Source of the DNA: Rhizoclosmatium globosum
Taxonomy: Eukaryota; Chytridiomycota; Chytridiomycetes; Chytridiales; Chytriomycetaceae
Assembly: GCA_002104985.1 (NCBI GenBank)
Contig: MCGO01000016.1
Location: 1-64,000 of the forward strand
DNA: 64,000 bases
Direction of reading: 5' to 3'
Numbering within the stretch: position 1 is the first letter of the stretch; each line of letters starts with the position of its first letter. Under the pieces are notes generated by a model, which searched no databases, was not told the DNA's origin, and saw nothing but the letters and a program-made list of their open reading frames with translations. A program made the position numbers and the translations under genes. Positions 36,791-47,100 of the stretch are shown here, one piece after another.

Positions 36791-38974
36791 TTATTGTAGC
36801 ATCACTCTTGTTATTCGCCCAGTACCCCTATCAGTCTCACAAGAGCACCCAAACTTTCTCCTGAACCTCGCGTTCGTACGTTGTTATTATACCAGTACTC
36901 GCAGAGAGTCCGTTCAATTCCAATCTTCAGAATAATATAGCCTCGCCGTGAAAGATCCATAAACTGCAAATGAGGTTCAAGTCTAGGGATAACGTTTCTG
37001 CCACAGGATTCAAGAAGCCGATATGAATTGATTCCAAAGGCGACGGAGAAGTTACAGGCAGGAGCCACAAATTCGACCAAAAGAGAACCTTCCCCAGTTT
37101 GGAATTATATGTCTCTGTGATTTCGGAACATTGAACGAGAGGGATGCGTGGACCTGAATTGGTTTTAGCTTATGCGATGGTAATGAATGAACTCACTCTC
37201 CGTCAAGACGACACATCTTTTATGCCTTTTCTCTATTGCCTCCAAAATTCTTTTTCCGACTTGCTGGATACCCATCCCATGCATCCTGTTGAACATCAAG
37301 CCCCACCAATCCATTTGGGCAAAGACGACTTGATTTCCGATCACTCGCCATGCAGCTCCTCTATCTGACGACTCCTGTAATTGTTGAACAAGCCATTGTT
37401 CTTGATCATCACCAAGAATGGTTCGATCTTCGTTCAAACAGTTGCCCAGTCACTTCGATCGCGGCCGTGGATTCGAGTATCCAGCATCATGAGTCTAGGA
37501 GCTTCCCGAAGTGGAAGTTTCGGTAGATACCGTTGTGTTGGTCGGCTTCAATTGCAAGATCACGGTTCTGAGATTGGAGAGAAAGGTGCGCTGGCTTGTA
37601 GTGGAAGTTCTTTTGGACACGGATGGGTAGATACTCAAAGTAGGCTCGCATAGCGGCTGGTATCCGAATAAGAGTTTCATTTGAATGTGCGCTGTTGAAG
37701 AATCCAGATATGTCATCCACAAATTCGTGGTCACTATCATTAAGGAAGTTTAGCAAAATAATTCAATGCGTTGGTATCAACTTACTCCCAAATCACAATC
37801 CACGGTTTTCAATCGATGAGCGACTGTAAGTCTTCATCTTCTTTGTACTGGGCGTGACGCTCACTTAAGGTCGAATGAGTTCATTTCATGCACAAACAAT
37901 TTCTTACCGATAATCTCCTAAGTCAATAGCTCTCTGTCCGGCTTCGGGATTCTTCCAATAGAGCTCCCGTCGCCGTATTCTCCATTCCTATATTCATAGA
38001 TGTAATCACCCAAATGCAATACAACGTCGACTTCGTCTCTTGCAGCGATCGACGAGTACACATTGAAGAAACCCACGAGGCCAGTTGGAACAAGACACAA
38101 CAGCCGAATTGAACCAGAAGAAATGTGGGATCATCCTTTGTTGGCAGAGTTTTGGTTTGCCCGACAGGACTAACACCAGTGAATGAGGTTTTCCGTATTT
38201 ATGGTCGGCGATATTGGACGGTGCTGAAAACTGGAAATAGTAGACAGTTTTGGGATCTAGGCCTGTCAAGTCAATTTTGACAGTGTAATCAACTTCAGGG
38301 CCGGTCAAAACGACACCAGAACGGATTGAGGTTTCGAGTTTAGAAAAAGGAGAGCCCGGAAGGGAAGAATCAGGCTCTGTTGCAGATAACGAGATGTCGT
38401 ATCGGACATAGAAAGATGCGGTTTCGGGCGGTGGGGAAACTTTGGTCCAGATTCTTTTGGTTGCACAATTTAGTAAAATGGAGGAAGGAGAAAGTCCGCC
38501 TTACATAACACGATCTGAGAGAGCGTCACCACTTGCAACACCGTGCAGAAATCGAGGCTCCGTGGAAGAAAATGGTGGATGTCCAGTGGGTTGTCGTAAA
38601 TCCCTCACATTCTTGTTGAACTTTACACGACCAGTTGTCCATTGGCTGTAGAACTGGCTCTCCGAAGCGTGCTGATACACGAGATTTTCCGTGACCGCAA
38701 GGGTTTCTATTTCAGGCGAGAATGGAACGAATGGTACTGATTCTGCAGTCTCGATTGATATCCTTGTTGCGATTTTATCGTGAGCAAACAGCTTGGATCG
38801 AGGAACGACGAGAGAGAAACGGGCAGAGGTTATTAAGAAGACGGCGATTATGAATAACGTTCGTTTGGGATGGTCGTGATGGAAGACTGGATGTGAACGT
38901 CTTGAATCAGTGAACCAGAACACCTGCTTCACAGCTAAGAAGAGAATAGCCTCACCTCCAGTTATTCGGCCCAT
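36791..38974 (-). CDS. PhoD-like alkaline phosphatase, right copy (no transposon)
   Basis: Starts MGRITGGEAI at 38974 with the same hydrophobic anchor. The first exon is uninterrupted through FLHGVASGDALSDRVM. The C-terminal junction reads TYNSKTGEGS-LLVEFVAPAV without the 555-bp element, as expected for PhoD. Catalytic motifs match the left copy. Small indels near 38110, 37430 and 37300 disrupt the frame where the left copy is open. This is the better candidate for a functional gene. Confidence 0.85.
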
Positions 38975-39227
38975 ATGATGTTTGTTGTAGGTGAAGTTTC
39001 AGTGTTGGTTCAACGACCAATCAGATTCTCCCTTTCCCTGCGTGGCCAAACACGTGTTGGCCGTCCAAGCTCAAGTCAAGCAGAAATCAACCCGTCTCGC
39101 TATGAACAGACACGCACACCCTCGCGAATCTTTTGGCGACAATATAGGATTGTGAGAACCAATCGTAAATCGCGGTTCTTGGATCCCTTCTAGAAACCTT
39201 GAAGATGAAATCGAACTTACATAGAAA

Positions 39228-39679
39228 ATGGCACCCGCACTCGTATTCTTGGAATATCTATTCCCAGCGTTCATAACTCTAATTGTGTGCGCTTCCGTTT
39301 TGGTACTTGCCTCTGAATCGCGTTCTGATTGTGACACGATCAGTTCAACAAAAACCAACCCTTCAAAAGACATTGACACACGAGGAGCAAGTGATACATT
39401 CTAATCTTGCAGCTGCATCCTCAAACTTTGTACCTGGCCAAACCGTTCAAGCCAAGTAACGCATACCAGAAAAACCTGGCCGATGAGTTGAATGTTCAAG
39501 CGGGTGACGATATTTTCATTCAACACGTGTTTGATGACGGATGGATCAGAGGTATGAAATTTGAGCACGAGGTCGGCAGGGACTTTTCCCTCTTTATGTT
39601 TGTTCCAGACTCCAAGGGAGTCCTCCACGATAAACAAGAGGCTTTCATCACAAAATATGCGGCCAATTACACTACTTAA
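39228..39679 (+). CDS. Small membrane protein with an SH3-like domain
   Basis: ATG at 39228 begins MAPALVFLEYLFPAFITLIV, a probable transmembrane segment. A GT donor after GTTTTG (about 39301) and the acceptor CTTGCAG at about 39409, with branch-like TTCTAAT, remove about 109 nt and join phase 0 to LHPQTLYLAKPFKPSNAYQK. The second part has the SH3 pattern: DELNVQAGDDIFIQHVFDDG, W, then G. The product is about 112 residues. The first 12 bases of the coding region lie inside the right inverted-repeat arm, so the left arm holds only its promoter and start. Confidence 0.55.
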
Positions 39680-39783
39680 ACCCACGAAACAAGTGATTTA
39701 ATGGTTATATATCTAACTAAATAAACGAACGAACGTATAATAATTATCAGAAGACACGGTGTTCCCAGATGCCTTGCCTGCAA

Positions 39784-40760
39784 CTATCTCGATAGACGCT
39801 GGATCCAGTTTCTTTCTTTGTTGGGATGGAGATGAGTTGGTGTGAATAGAATCAGAAGTGCCCGAATTCCCGTAAATTCAGCAAAGGTCAACTTTGGTTC
39901 TGGTGTAAAAGTTTCGGCGTATCGGGATGGGAATCTTGGAACCGACAGGTCTTTCAGCGCGTTCGCCATCATCCCCAAATATAATTGAGCTCTTGTTCAT
40001 CAAATGGCCGAACCGAGACTTTGATGGAGACGGAGAAGAAGTCGAGGGTATAGTTGAGTCGTCAGATCCAAAGACAATATTACTTTTCAGGGATGATGTT
40101 GAGTGTGGTCTTCGATGAGGCCGAATTGGCTCCACAATATCGCCAGATGGAGGAGAAGCGAATGAAATAGAGCTTTTTGTTTTTGCTGCAAGACATTGCG
40201 GAACGAGGACGAGGAAAATCAATATCATCAGGAGGATTCAATATGTTATGTGTTGCAAAGACATTTCTTCTGCCAGCTGCATGAGTTTCCGATGTTGATT
40301 GAACAGCAGGGGCTGGTGTTGCAGCGATTTAACCGATTGCTTTTCAGGCAACTCATCATATACCAACTTGAAGGAAGATTGCGGAGTCAAGACAACACGT
40401 TTCTTTCCCAAGTGTTGATGTGGTTCTGCTTCCGAGGAGAAGGCGAGAGAGTGCCGATGCTGCGGCCCTGGTTTCCTCCCAGGTCGATAAACCGGGACAA
40501 GTTCGTCTGTTGAATGGCCAGGCAGAACACCCGTCGACGCCCGTCGAGTCGGAGTTTGAATCGGAGTTGACTCAGTTGCGCCTGCCACAAAACACACACG
40601 TCAGACAACCCGCCAAACAACCAACCAACAAAAACAAAACTCAAACCGTCTCGTCTTGTCGCCTGCGCCGTCCGTCCTGCGCCGTCGTCGCCAAACACAA
40701 CATTCGACTCAAACGCACGGAATCCCACGCCCACCCAAAGCGTTCGACGATGGAACACCC
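39784..40760 (-). CDS. Unresolved gene with three S-x-[IV]-[IV]-F-G motifs
   Basis: Three minus-strand frames seem to belong together: FESNVVFGDDGAGRTAQATR near 40700, then after an intron (acceptor TTTGTGGCAG near 40580) ATESTPIQTPTRRASTGVLP onward, and finally KSNIVFGSDDS and NKSSIIFGDDGERAERP at 40080-39950. The short motif SNVVFGDD / SNIVFGSDD / SSIIFGDD recurs in a Ser/Pro/Arg-rich, probably disordered protein. The join near 40235 is not a clean splice, so a sequence error is likely. The 3' end may be the frame ending at 39878 or the one ending at 39784. Function unknown. Confidence 0.4.
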
Positions 40761-41132
40761 GCGGCCGCTGTTCGGTCAACGTGCGCCAACGAGAGCGATG
40801 AGTGGCCTCCTGGTGGCGGCCGCGTTGGTGTGGCCATTTAAATGGAGATTTACCCACGGAAAATAGAATAAATGGACAAGAAAGAATGAGAACTTCAAAA
40901 ACAACTGACAGTCGAGAAAAGATGAACCACAAGAAATCACATAATTGCAATAAATAGGAACTATTGGCCTCATAGGTTGTTAACACAAAAAAGTAGATAA
41001 GACATCAACGATGAAACATCATCACTTCTGAAATACTCGTTCTTATCAACTGATTAGGATTGATTGGATTCGTCCACAGTACCATTCGATTATGCAGCGT
41101 TCTTTTTTTCCTCACAGAAGTAGGAAAGCACA

Positions 41133-41868
41133 ATGATTCAAACCGAACCAGAAACCAGCAATGTTGCACGATTCGGAAAGTGAGTTGGGTGGTTTCTAAG
41201 GTTGAGATTAACATTTTCCTAGGATTGCTGTCAGTCTTGGCTCTGCGGCTGTCTTTGGAGGTGTTTTAGTTCATGTGACGTGGTTCCTGTTGCTCACCAC
41301 CAACTCTATTCAGGCATCCTGTTCACAATGAAAATGAGATCACAAGGTAGATTCGTTACTTCGAGGGATCTTCTTGGTCTTACTTCTCTTGTTAAGGCAA
41401 AATGGAGCTTCCAATTGCAAAGCTGATGGAGACCAGTCATGCTGCACGGGCGGCCGACCCAAAACTTGCAGCTTACTTGTTTGCTGGTCGAGCATTCATG
41501 ACTGGAACTGCCCTGACCCTCTCTGCATCACTCGCTGTCACAATGGCTGTTTGCGGCTGCCCTTGACGTCAACAATGTATTACTGCCCTCTGCCCAACCC
41601 TGACCACCTCGATTAACTTGATTTCATAAAGTTGAAGGAATTCTCTTACAAGATGAAGCTTTTGAGTAACAACGGAATGCCCAGTCTGAAGGGACAATAT
41701 TCTGACAACCATGACAACGAAGTGGATGACGCTGCCTACGAATTTGCACTTGCGTGGAAGGAAGAATTGAGAAAGGAAGCTGAAGAGGGATCAGGTTTCA
41801 AAGATAACCGCTATCATCAAGAAATCAGGGCTCGAGTAAAGAAAGAACTGGGCCCATTCGCCCAATAA
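41133..41868 (+). CDS. TMEM242-like membrane protein
   Basis: Exons join as MIQTEPETSNVARFGK, then IAVSLGSAAVFGG, then ILFTMKMRSQG, then KMELPIAKLMETSHAARAAD through AAYLFAGRAFMTGTALTLSA, and after a further intron LKEFSYKMKLLSNNG with a charged tail. Introns are 45-85 nt, near 41180, 41256 and 41352, and one starts around 41547. Two hydrophobic segments and the motif (D/N)xxEFxxKM after the second resemble the TMEM242 family (mitochondrial inner membrane, linked to respiratory-chain assembly in animals). The assignment rests on pattern only. The stop TAA at 41866-41868 is part of AATAAA. Confidence 0.5.
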
Positions 41869-41928
41869 AACTTGAAGTTTACGAAGCATTTATTTGTTCA
41901 TATGTAGAAACAAGAATCCGTCTGAAAT

Positions 41929-42942
41929 TTAGTCGAAAGTAATTTTCTTTCCAGCTGGCTGTGCGCTAAAACCTCCACGGCTTGGAGCTCCAAATCCTCC
42001 ACGACCGCCTCCACGACCTCCACCAAATCCACCACGGCCACCGCGAGCTCCTCCACGACCTCCACGGTCACCTCCGAATCCACCACGGCCCCCACCTCGG
42101 CCACCACGAGCTCCACCGGCACCGCCAGCGTTGTCTCTTGGTGTGCTGTAGTCAAGACGCAATCCTCGTCCTTCATAGTCGACTCCATTAAGGGCCTCGA
42201 GGGCAGCCTTGGCCTCATCGACACTAGAGAATGAGACGTAACCGAAACTAGAGGAATAAAGAGTTTAGGAAACAAATACACATCAGCCTCGAATACACAT
42301 ACCCTTTAACAGCTCCAGTCTCGCGATCAGTTGGGATACGGACAGATGTAACGTTTCCGTACTCTCCAAAGAGTTCCTTGAGGCCATCAACGTGAGCGTT
42401 AAAGCTCATGTTTCCAACAAATAATGTGTCAGCTGGGGCAGAAGTTGGGGCAGATGGAGTAAAGCTGTTCTTGTTGTTGAAGCTCTTCTTCTCAGCACGC
42501 TCCTTTTGGATAGAGAGGTCAACTCGGATAGCACGGCCATCGAGCTCGGTTTCGTGCATCTTAAGAGCGTTCTTGGCAGATTCGGCGTCAGCAAATTCAA
42601 CGTAACCGAAAACCCTTCTTTCGGCCAGATTCTTGGTCGGTGATGATACGGACAGCAAGAACCTCTCCACATTCCGCAAAGTGAGCAGCAACCATATCCT
42701 CATCGGCATTCATGAGAGGTTTCCAACGAACACTAACAAATAAAACAAATTATTAAGGATTTCTTTTGGTCAAAAGGACATACCGTTTCTAGTTTCACCG
42801 CTTCCAGACTCCTCAGACTTCTGCTTCTTGGCAACTGGCTCCTCCTCTTGCTCCTCTTCTTCAGCAACACGCTTCTTGGCGGCTGGCTTTCCTCCTCCTC
42901 TTCGTCATCATCGTCGCTGCTGTCGTCATCGCTGGATTCCTC
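41929..42942 (-). CDS. Nucleolin-like gene C, 3' part (RRM1, RRM2, RGG tail)
   Basis: This part encodes an acidic stretch, RRM1 ([20 protein letters not shown]), RRM2 (DTLFVGNMSFNAHVDGLKEL) and a Gly/Arg-rich tail with about 15 RGG/RGGF units ending GKKITFD. This is the nucleolin/Nsr1/gar2 layout, a nucleolar factor in rRNA synthesis and pre-rRNA processing. A one-base frameshift breaks RRM1 near 42630. The exon ending at 42942 has a normal acceptor (CTAG on the coding strand). Its 5' partner lies 8 kb away at 50908-51751, on the far side of the retrotransposon. Confidence 0.85.
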
Positions 42943-42957
42943 CTAGAACTCGAAGTC

Positions 42958-42961
42958 AGTT
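42958..42961. repeat. Target site duplication AGTT (left)
   Basis: AGTT here matches AGTT at 50874-50877 immediately outside the other LTR. Removing the element and one copy restores a 49-nt GT-AG intron of nucleolin gene C. Confidence 0.8.
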
Positions 42962-43665
42962 TGTGACCGGGATACCGGCTCGGCCGTCGCCAAGCACGTC
43001 AGGTTGTCCATGTCCGACGTAACGGTACCTAGCACGTAGTCAATAGTATCTCACTCATACATAAAAAAGGAAAACGTCACCTTATCACCGATCCCCTCAT
43101 CTCGGATGCGCCAGTGGAAGTCCCCTCCTTCCCACAGTCCGTCCAGTAGGTCCAAGCCCACATTACAGCGAATCCCTGTCGCAAGCCGTCCTGTTCGCAT
43201 CCGCAGTCGATCACTGTCCTCGGTCCACATCCACCGAACCCGTCCAGTGATCCCCAGTTGATCGTTGATCAGTCCCCTATTCCCGTAGCGCGGGTCTGGG
43301 TAGGTGGGAAACCATCCAGCTTTGAAACCCGTACTAACCCTCCTGTCCTTACATGCCTGCAGTCATGGTGCCTCCCTTCCATCCCTTACAGGAGGTCAAC
43401 CCGACGCTCAGGCTAGACACTACGCTCAAAGGGGGAGAAACGTACCTAGGCCACCTCGCTCAAGTATGTCGGGTGGCGCCCGTCCTGTTCCAGACGCCCT
43501 CCACCAACAGAGCCCGTTCGCACGCTGCTTTGTTCACAAGGTAGTTTCTATTTTTACATTTTCCCCTTCCGGTGCTTTCCCACACAGCCACCGGATAATA
43601 AACAAATAAATAAAGAAAGAATAAAAGAGAAGTCCGCAACCCTCCCTCCGTCAGATCCCCTGACA
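42962..43665 (-). repeat. 3' LTR (704 bp)
   Basis: In element sense this is the downstream LTR. It is nearly identical to 50165-50873 and bounded by TG...CA. A purine-rich segment, GGAAAAGGG, lies next to it on the internal side (about 43668-43680) and is the candidate polypurine tract, though CCCAC separates it from the LTR. Confidence 0.93.
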
Positions 43666-43956
43666 GTGGGCCCTTTTCCAAAAAACCCCTAGGTACTCCG
43701 TTACCTAGAGTCTGAAACAAGGAAAGGCTACCGACATGTCCAAACGAAACTAAAAACCAACACAACCAACTCCACCACTCATCCAGCTGCTGAAGAAATG
43801 AAAGGGCTGTTCTCAACTCGCTCCAGGGCGCGAGCCATGAGAACACCTTTCTTGCCATAATTGTATGAGTAGGCGCGTTCGTCCTAGTAGTGCCCTGGTC
43901 ACCGGTGGATCCAAAGATCTTGTATTTAATTACCTAAAAGTGGTGTTAGGAAGGGG

Positions 43957-44172
43957 CTACTTGCGGGTAGCCTCATCCTCTTTTTGATTCCTCTTAAGTA
44001 ATCTTAAAGCTCTTTGTTCAACGGCGTCGGTAACTACAGGTGGTTGGATAATCTTTTCTACCGGTTTGGCTTTTGTCTTTCTTTTCTGCTGTTGGACTTC
44101 AGTTGGAGTCGTGTCAATCTCAAGTGGTATTGCTAAGTCACCACTAACTTTCTCAGACATTCGCTCTTTCAT
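43957..44172 (-). CDS. Small basic frame overlapping the retrotransposon pol stop
   Basis: Seventy-one codons, MKERMSEKVSGDLAIPLEID through LKRNQKEDEATRK. Its ATG overlaps the pol stop in an ATGA arrangement (44172/44169). Very Lys/Arg/Glu-rich and without a recognised domain. The tight overlap could allow stop-restart translation, or the frame could be a C-terminal extension of pol after a frameshift. Confidence 0.4.
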   Translation of the reverse strand: MKERMSEKVSGDLAIPLEIDTTPTEVQQQKRKTKAKPVEKIIQPPVVTDAVEQRALRLLKRNQKEDEATRK

Positions 44173-47100
44173 CTTTTTGTATTCATTCCATAAAGGCCTA
44201 TACTTTCTTTTATTTGTTCCCAGAAGTCACTTATAACTTCCGAGGGCATATCCTCTTCTCGTTGCCAATGGCGTTCCTTTCGTCCCCACATCTCCCAACT
44301 GGTGAGATACTCAAAGGAGGTTGGATTGACAGTCTTTTTAACATCTAAGATTTTATCAATAATTAATTTTGGGTTATCGATGTCTTCTTGACTAAAAGTA
44401 GGGTCAATCTTTGCAAGTAGCCAAGGGCTTGCGCCGGATGCATATTGTTGTTTGTGGGTAGGTCTTCTTGTTAGCTTCTCATCGTCTAACCATTTCTTGT
44501 ACTCAGTCTCAAAGTCATCACCTGCTAATTTCATGGCATCCTCTGCACTGTCAACAGGTACTCGCGCTGTGAATGGTCTGAGTCGACTAGCATGCACTGT
44601 TCTAACAACAATTTGGTTACCAGGGAATCGTTCAACGACTCTATATTTTGTTTGAGCGTCTCCTTCCGCTCGGTCAACAATTCTAACAGGTCCAACCCAT
44701 CGTGGAATAAACTTCTTTCCAACTTTAAGGCGTTGCGCTTCAGCAGTAAGGGGAACCGCCAACCAGGCGCGCTCTCCTACTCTAAATTCATGAGAAGGGT
44801 CAACATTACTATTTGTTTGGGTTGCATACTTTTCTTGTTCTTTATTAACATTATCTATAATGACAGATCTAGAAGCTTGTAGGCCTCTTACTAATCTCTC
44901 AGTAAATGATTTGATGTCTTCTGGTGAGGTTTCGCCAACCACCGCTACATCATCAAAGTCACTGTCCATCTCGTTCACCAAAGTCATGGGAGTTTCATCA
45001 TTTGTGGGTTCAAAGTCATTAATTATAAAAGTTTGGATAGGAGCTTCATCAAATAAGAAGGATTCACCAACTGTAAAGAATTGAGTGGCTCCATCCCACA
45101 AAGGGACACCTCTCACTACAACAAAGTCTTTAGTAGTTGCATCAACTAAAGGTATGATGTAATCCACATATGTTTTAGTGGTAAAGTTATAGGCGCGGTA
45201 CATACAGCGTAAAATACCTGGTGTTCCCAAGAACAGCTGAGGTTCAGGGTTATCTTCAGGGAGACTATCAGGTAAGTTGTTTCCTATTTGTATTAAGTTC
45301 TTTCGGGAGAAGACATTTATTATTCTTTTTGCAGGTTTGTTCTCAAGTACAGTTCTAACTTTGCCATCCGCTGTTGCCGCTCCAATGCGGAAGTTCCCAA
45401 TTCTTGGGATATCTGTCCCATCTTCTAATTTAAAAGTATATGGAACTGGGTAGTCTGTTCGATAATCTTGTTTTGGGTGTAAGTTGTGAATGAGGACTAT
45501 TGCATCTAAGTTGTATTTTTCAAACAGTTTCCTCAATACGCGTTGTGGGTTATATTCTGTTTCGTATCCATAAAGATGTTTGGATAGTTTACTTTGAACA
45601 AACTGTCGAAAGGATCGGTAGGACGCGATGGCTATTTTAGGGAGTTTTTCCGGGAATGGTTCTTCAACAGTTTCTTGGGAAGTCATAGTGAGTGTCTGTG
45701 GGGTGGGGTCAAGAGAAGTTGGTTTTTCAGTAAGGTCTGCCTTACAGTCAGGTAGGACTTTTTCAATGTCAATGGGGTTAATTCCCAGAAGTAAGTCAGA
45801 AGGTAATCGTGCGTCAAATCCATGGAACATAAAGAATGGTGTTTCTCCTGTAGTGCCATGGGCATGAGTTCTATACGCAAATAAAACATAAGGGAGTATG
45901 GTTTCCCAATCATCAAAAGTGTATTTATTAATGTAATGTCTTATTCGTTCTGATAAGTTTTTGATAAGTCGCTCGACCATCCCATTTGCTCTGGGCCAGT
46001 AGGGACTGGTGAACGTCTTATAAAATCCAAATCTCCTGGAGAGTTGCAACATAAGATTGCTGTTGAAGGGTTCTCCACCGTCAGAATGTAAGTAAACAGG
46101 GACGCCGGTATGGCAGAATACTTTCTCCACTAACGCCTCAGCGACTGTTTTGGCTTTAAGGTCCGGTATTGGGATGGCTTCTGCCCATTTAGTGAAAGAG
46201 TCTACAACAACCATGATGTATTTGTTACCTGTTTTCTCATCTGGTTTTGGTGGTTGCATAAAGTCAACAAACACTCTTTCCCAAGGGTGTTTTCCAATTG
46301 GAATTGGAAAGACATATCCAGCTTTTTGCCGGAAATCTTTGGCAGTATTACATTCAGGACAAGATTTTATTTCATTTTCTAAATCGTTCTTTACTGTTGG
46401 CCACCAATAGCGATCAAGGAGGGGTGTATAAACTTTCTCAAACCCATAATGTCCAGCAAACAGGTCTGAGTGGAGGAGATCCAGGATTTCTCGTCGCATG
46501 TTGTCTGGTACACATAACGTCACGCGCGCTGGTTGCTTTCGAACTTGTTGTTTTGAGGCGTTATGGATTTTGAAAAGGAGTCCATTGCTGTCGACGATGA
46601 GGTCCTTTGACAATGCAATTAGGTTATCTTTTGTTAAAGTTGTTTCACCCTCCTTTGGTTCAGGTACTGTACCATACTGGCGAAATCTTAAAAGTGGGCC
46701 AAAGTGGGTATCGGCGAGTTGAAGTTCGCGGATTTCCTTAACTGTTTTACCTGAATTCGGTAATGTTATGTTAAGATTTGTTTCAAAGTTATCAATGTTT
46801 ACATCTGAACAGAAGGTATAGTATTGAGGATTCTCTTTATTTGTCCATGATGTTCTGTCAATCAAAATCGATTTATCATTTCCGTGGAAAGTTGTGTGTA
46901 ACTGCAGGGCGACGTGGTCGCTTTCCCATTTTCTTGAGTCGATCCTCACGTCGAAGTGTTTCTTATCAATCCTATTGTCTATAAGTATGTGGTCAACTCT
47001 CCAAAAAGGGTATACTTTATTATCATATGCTTTTAAAAGCCAAGTAGAGCCATGAGGTTCTGGGTGTTTTACTCGAAAGCCGTCGTGGAAGTGTTCAGTC

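Larger units (their letters stand above)
23559..39239. repeat. Right arm of giant inverted repeat
   Basis: Reverse complement of 4899-21157. It carries the intact or ancestral states at three informative places: PhoD without the transposon, the homeodomain-HMG gene with its own 3' exons, and the outer edge continuing smoothly into a gene whose ATG is at 39228. Many single-base indels break frames in its Argonaute and PhoD copies. Confidence 0.95.

Noticed and set aside
4899..39239. A single giant mobile element such as a Starship or Maverick with 16-kb terminal repeats
   Set aside because: No tyrosine recombinase, DNA polymerase or capsid-type gene is present. The genes in the arms look like host genes, and the outer ends differ from any shared terminus.
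4899..39239. Dismissing the palindrome as a sequencing hairpin artefact
   Set aside because: A missed-adaptor artefact would give identical arms with little or no spacer. Here the centre is unique, the inner flanks differ, and a transposon is present in one arm only. A haplotype misjoin remains possible.
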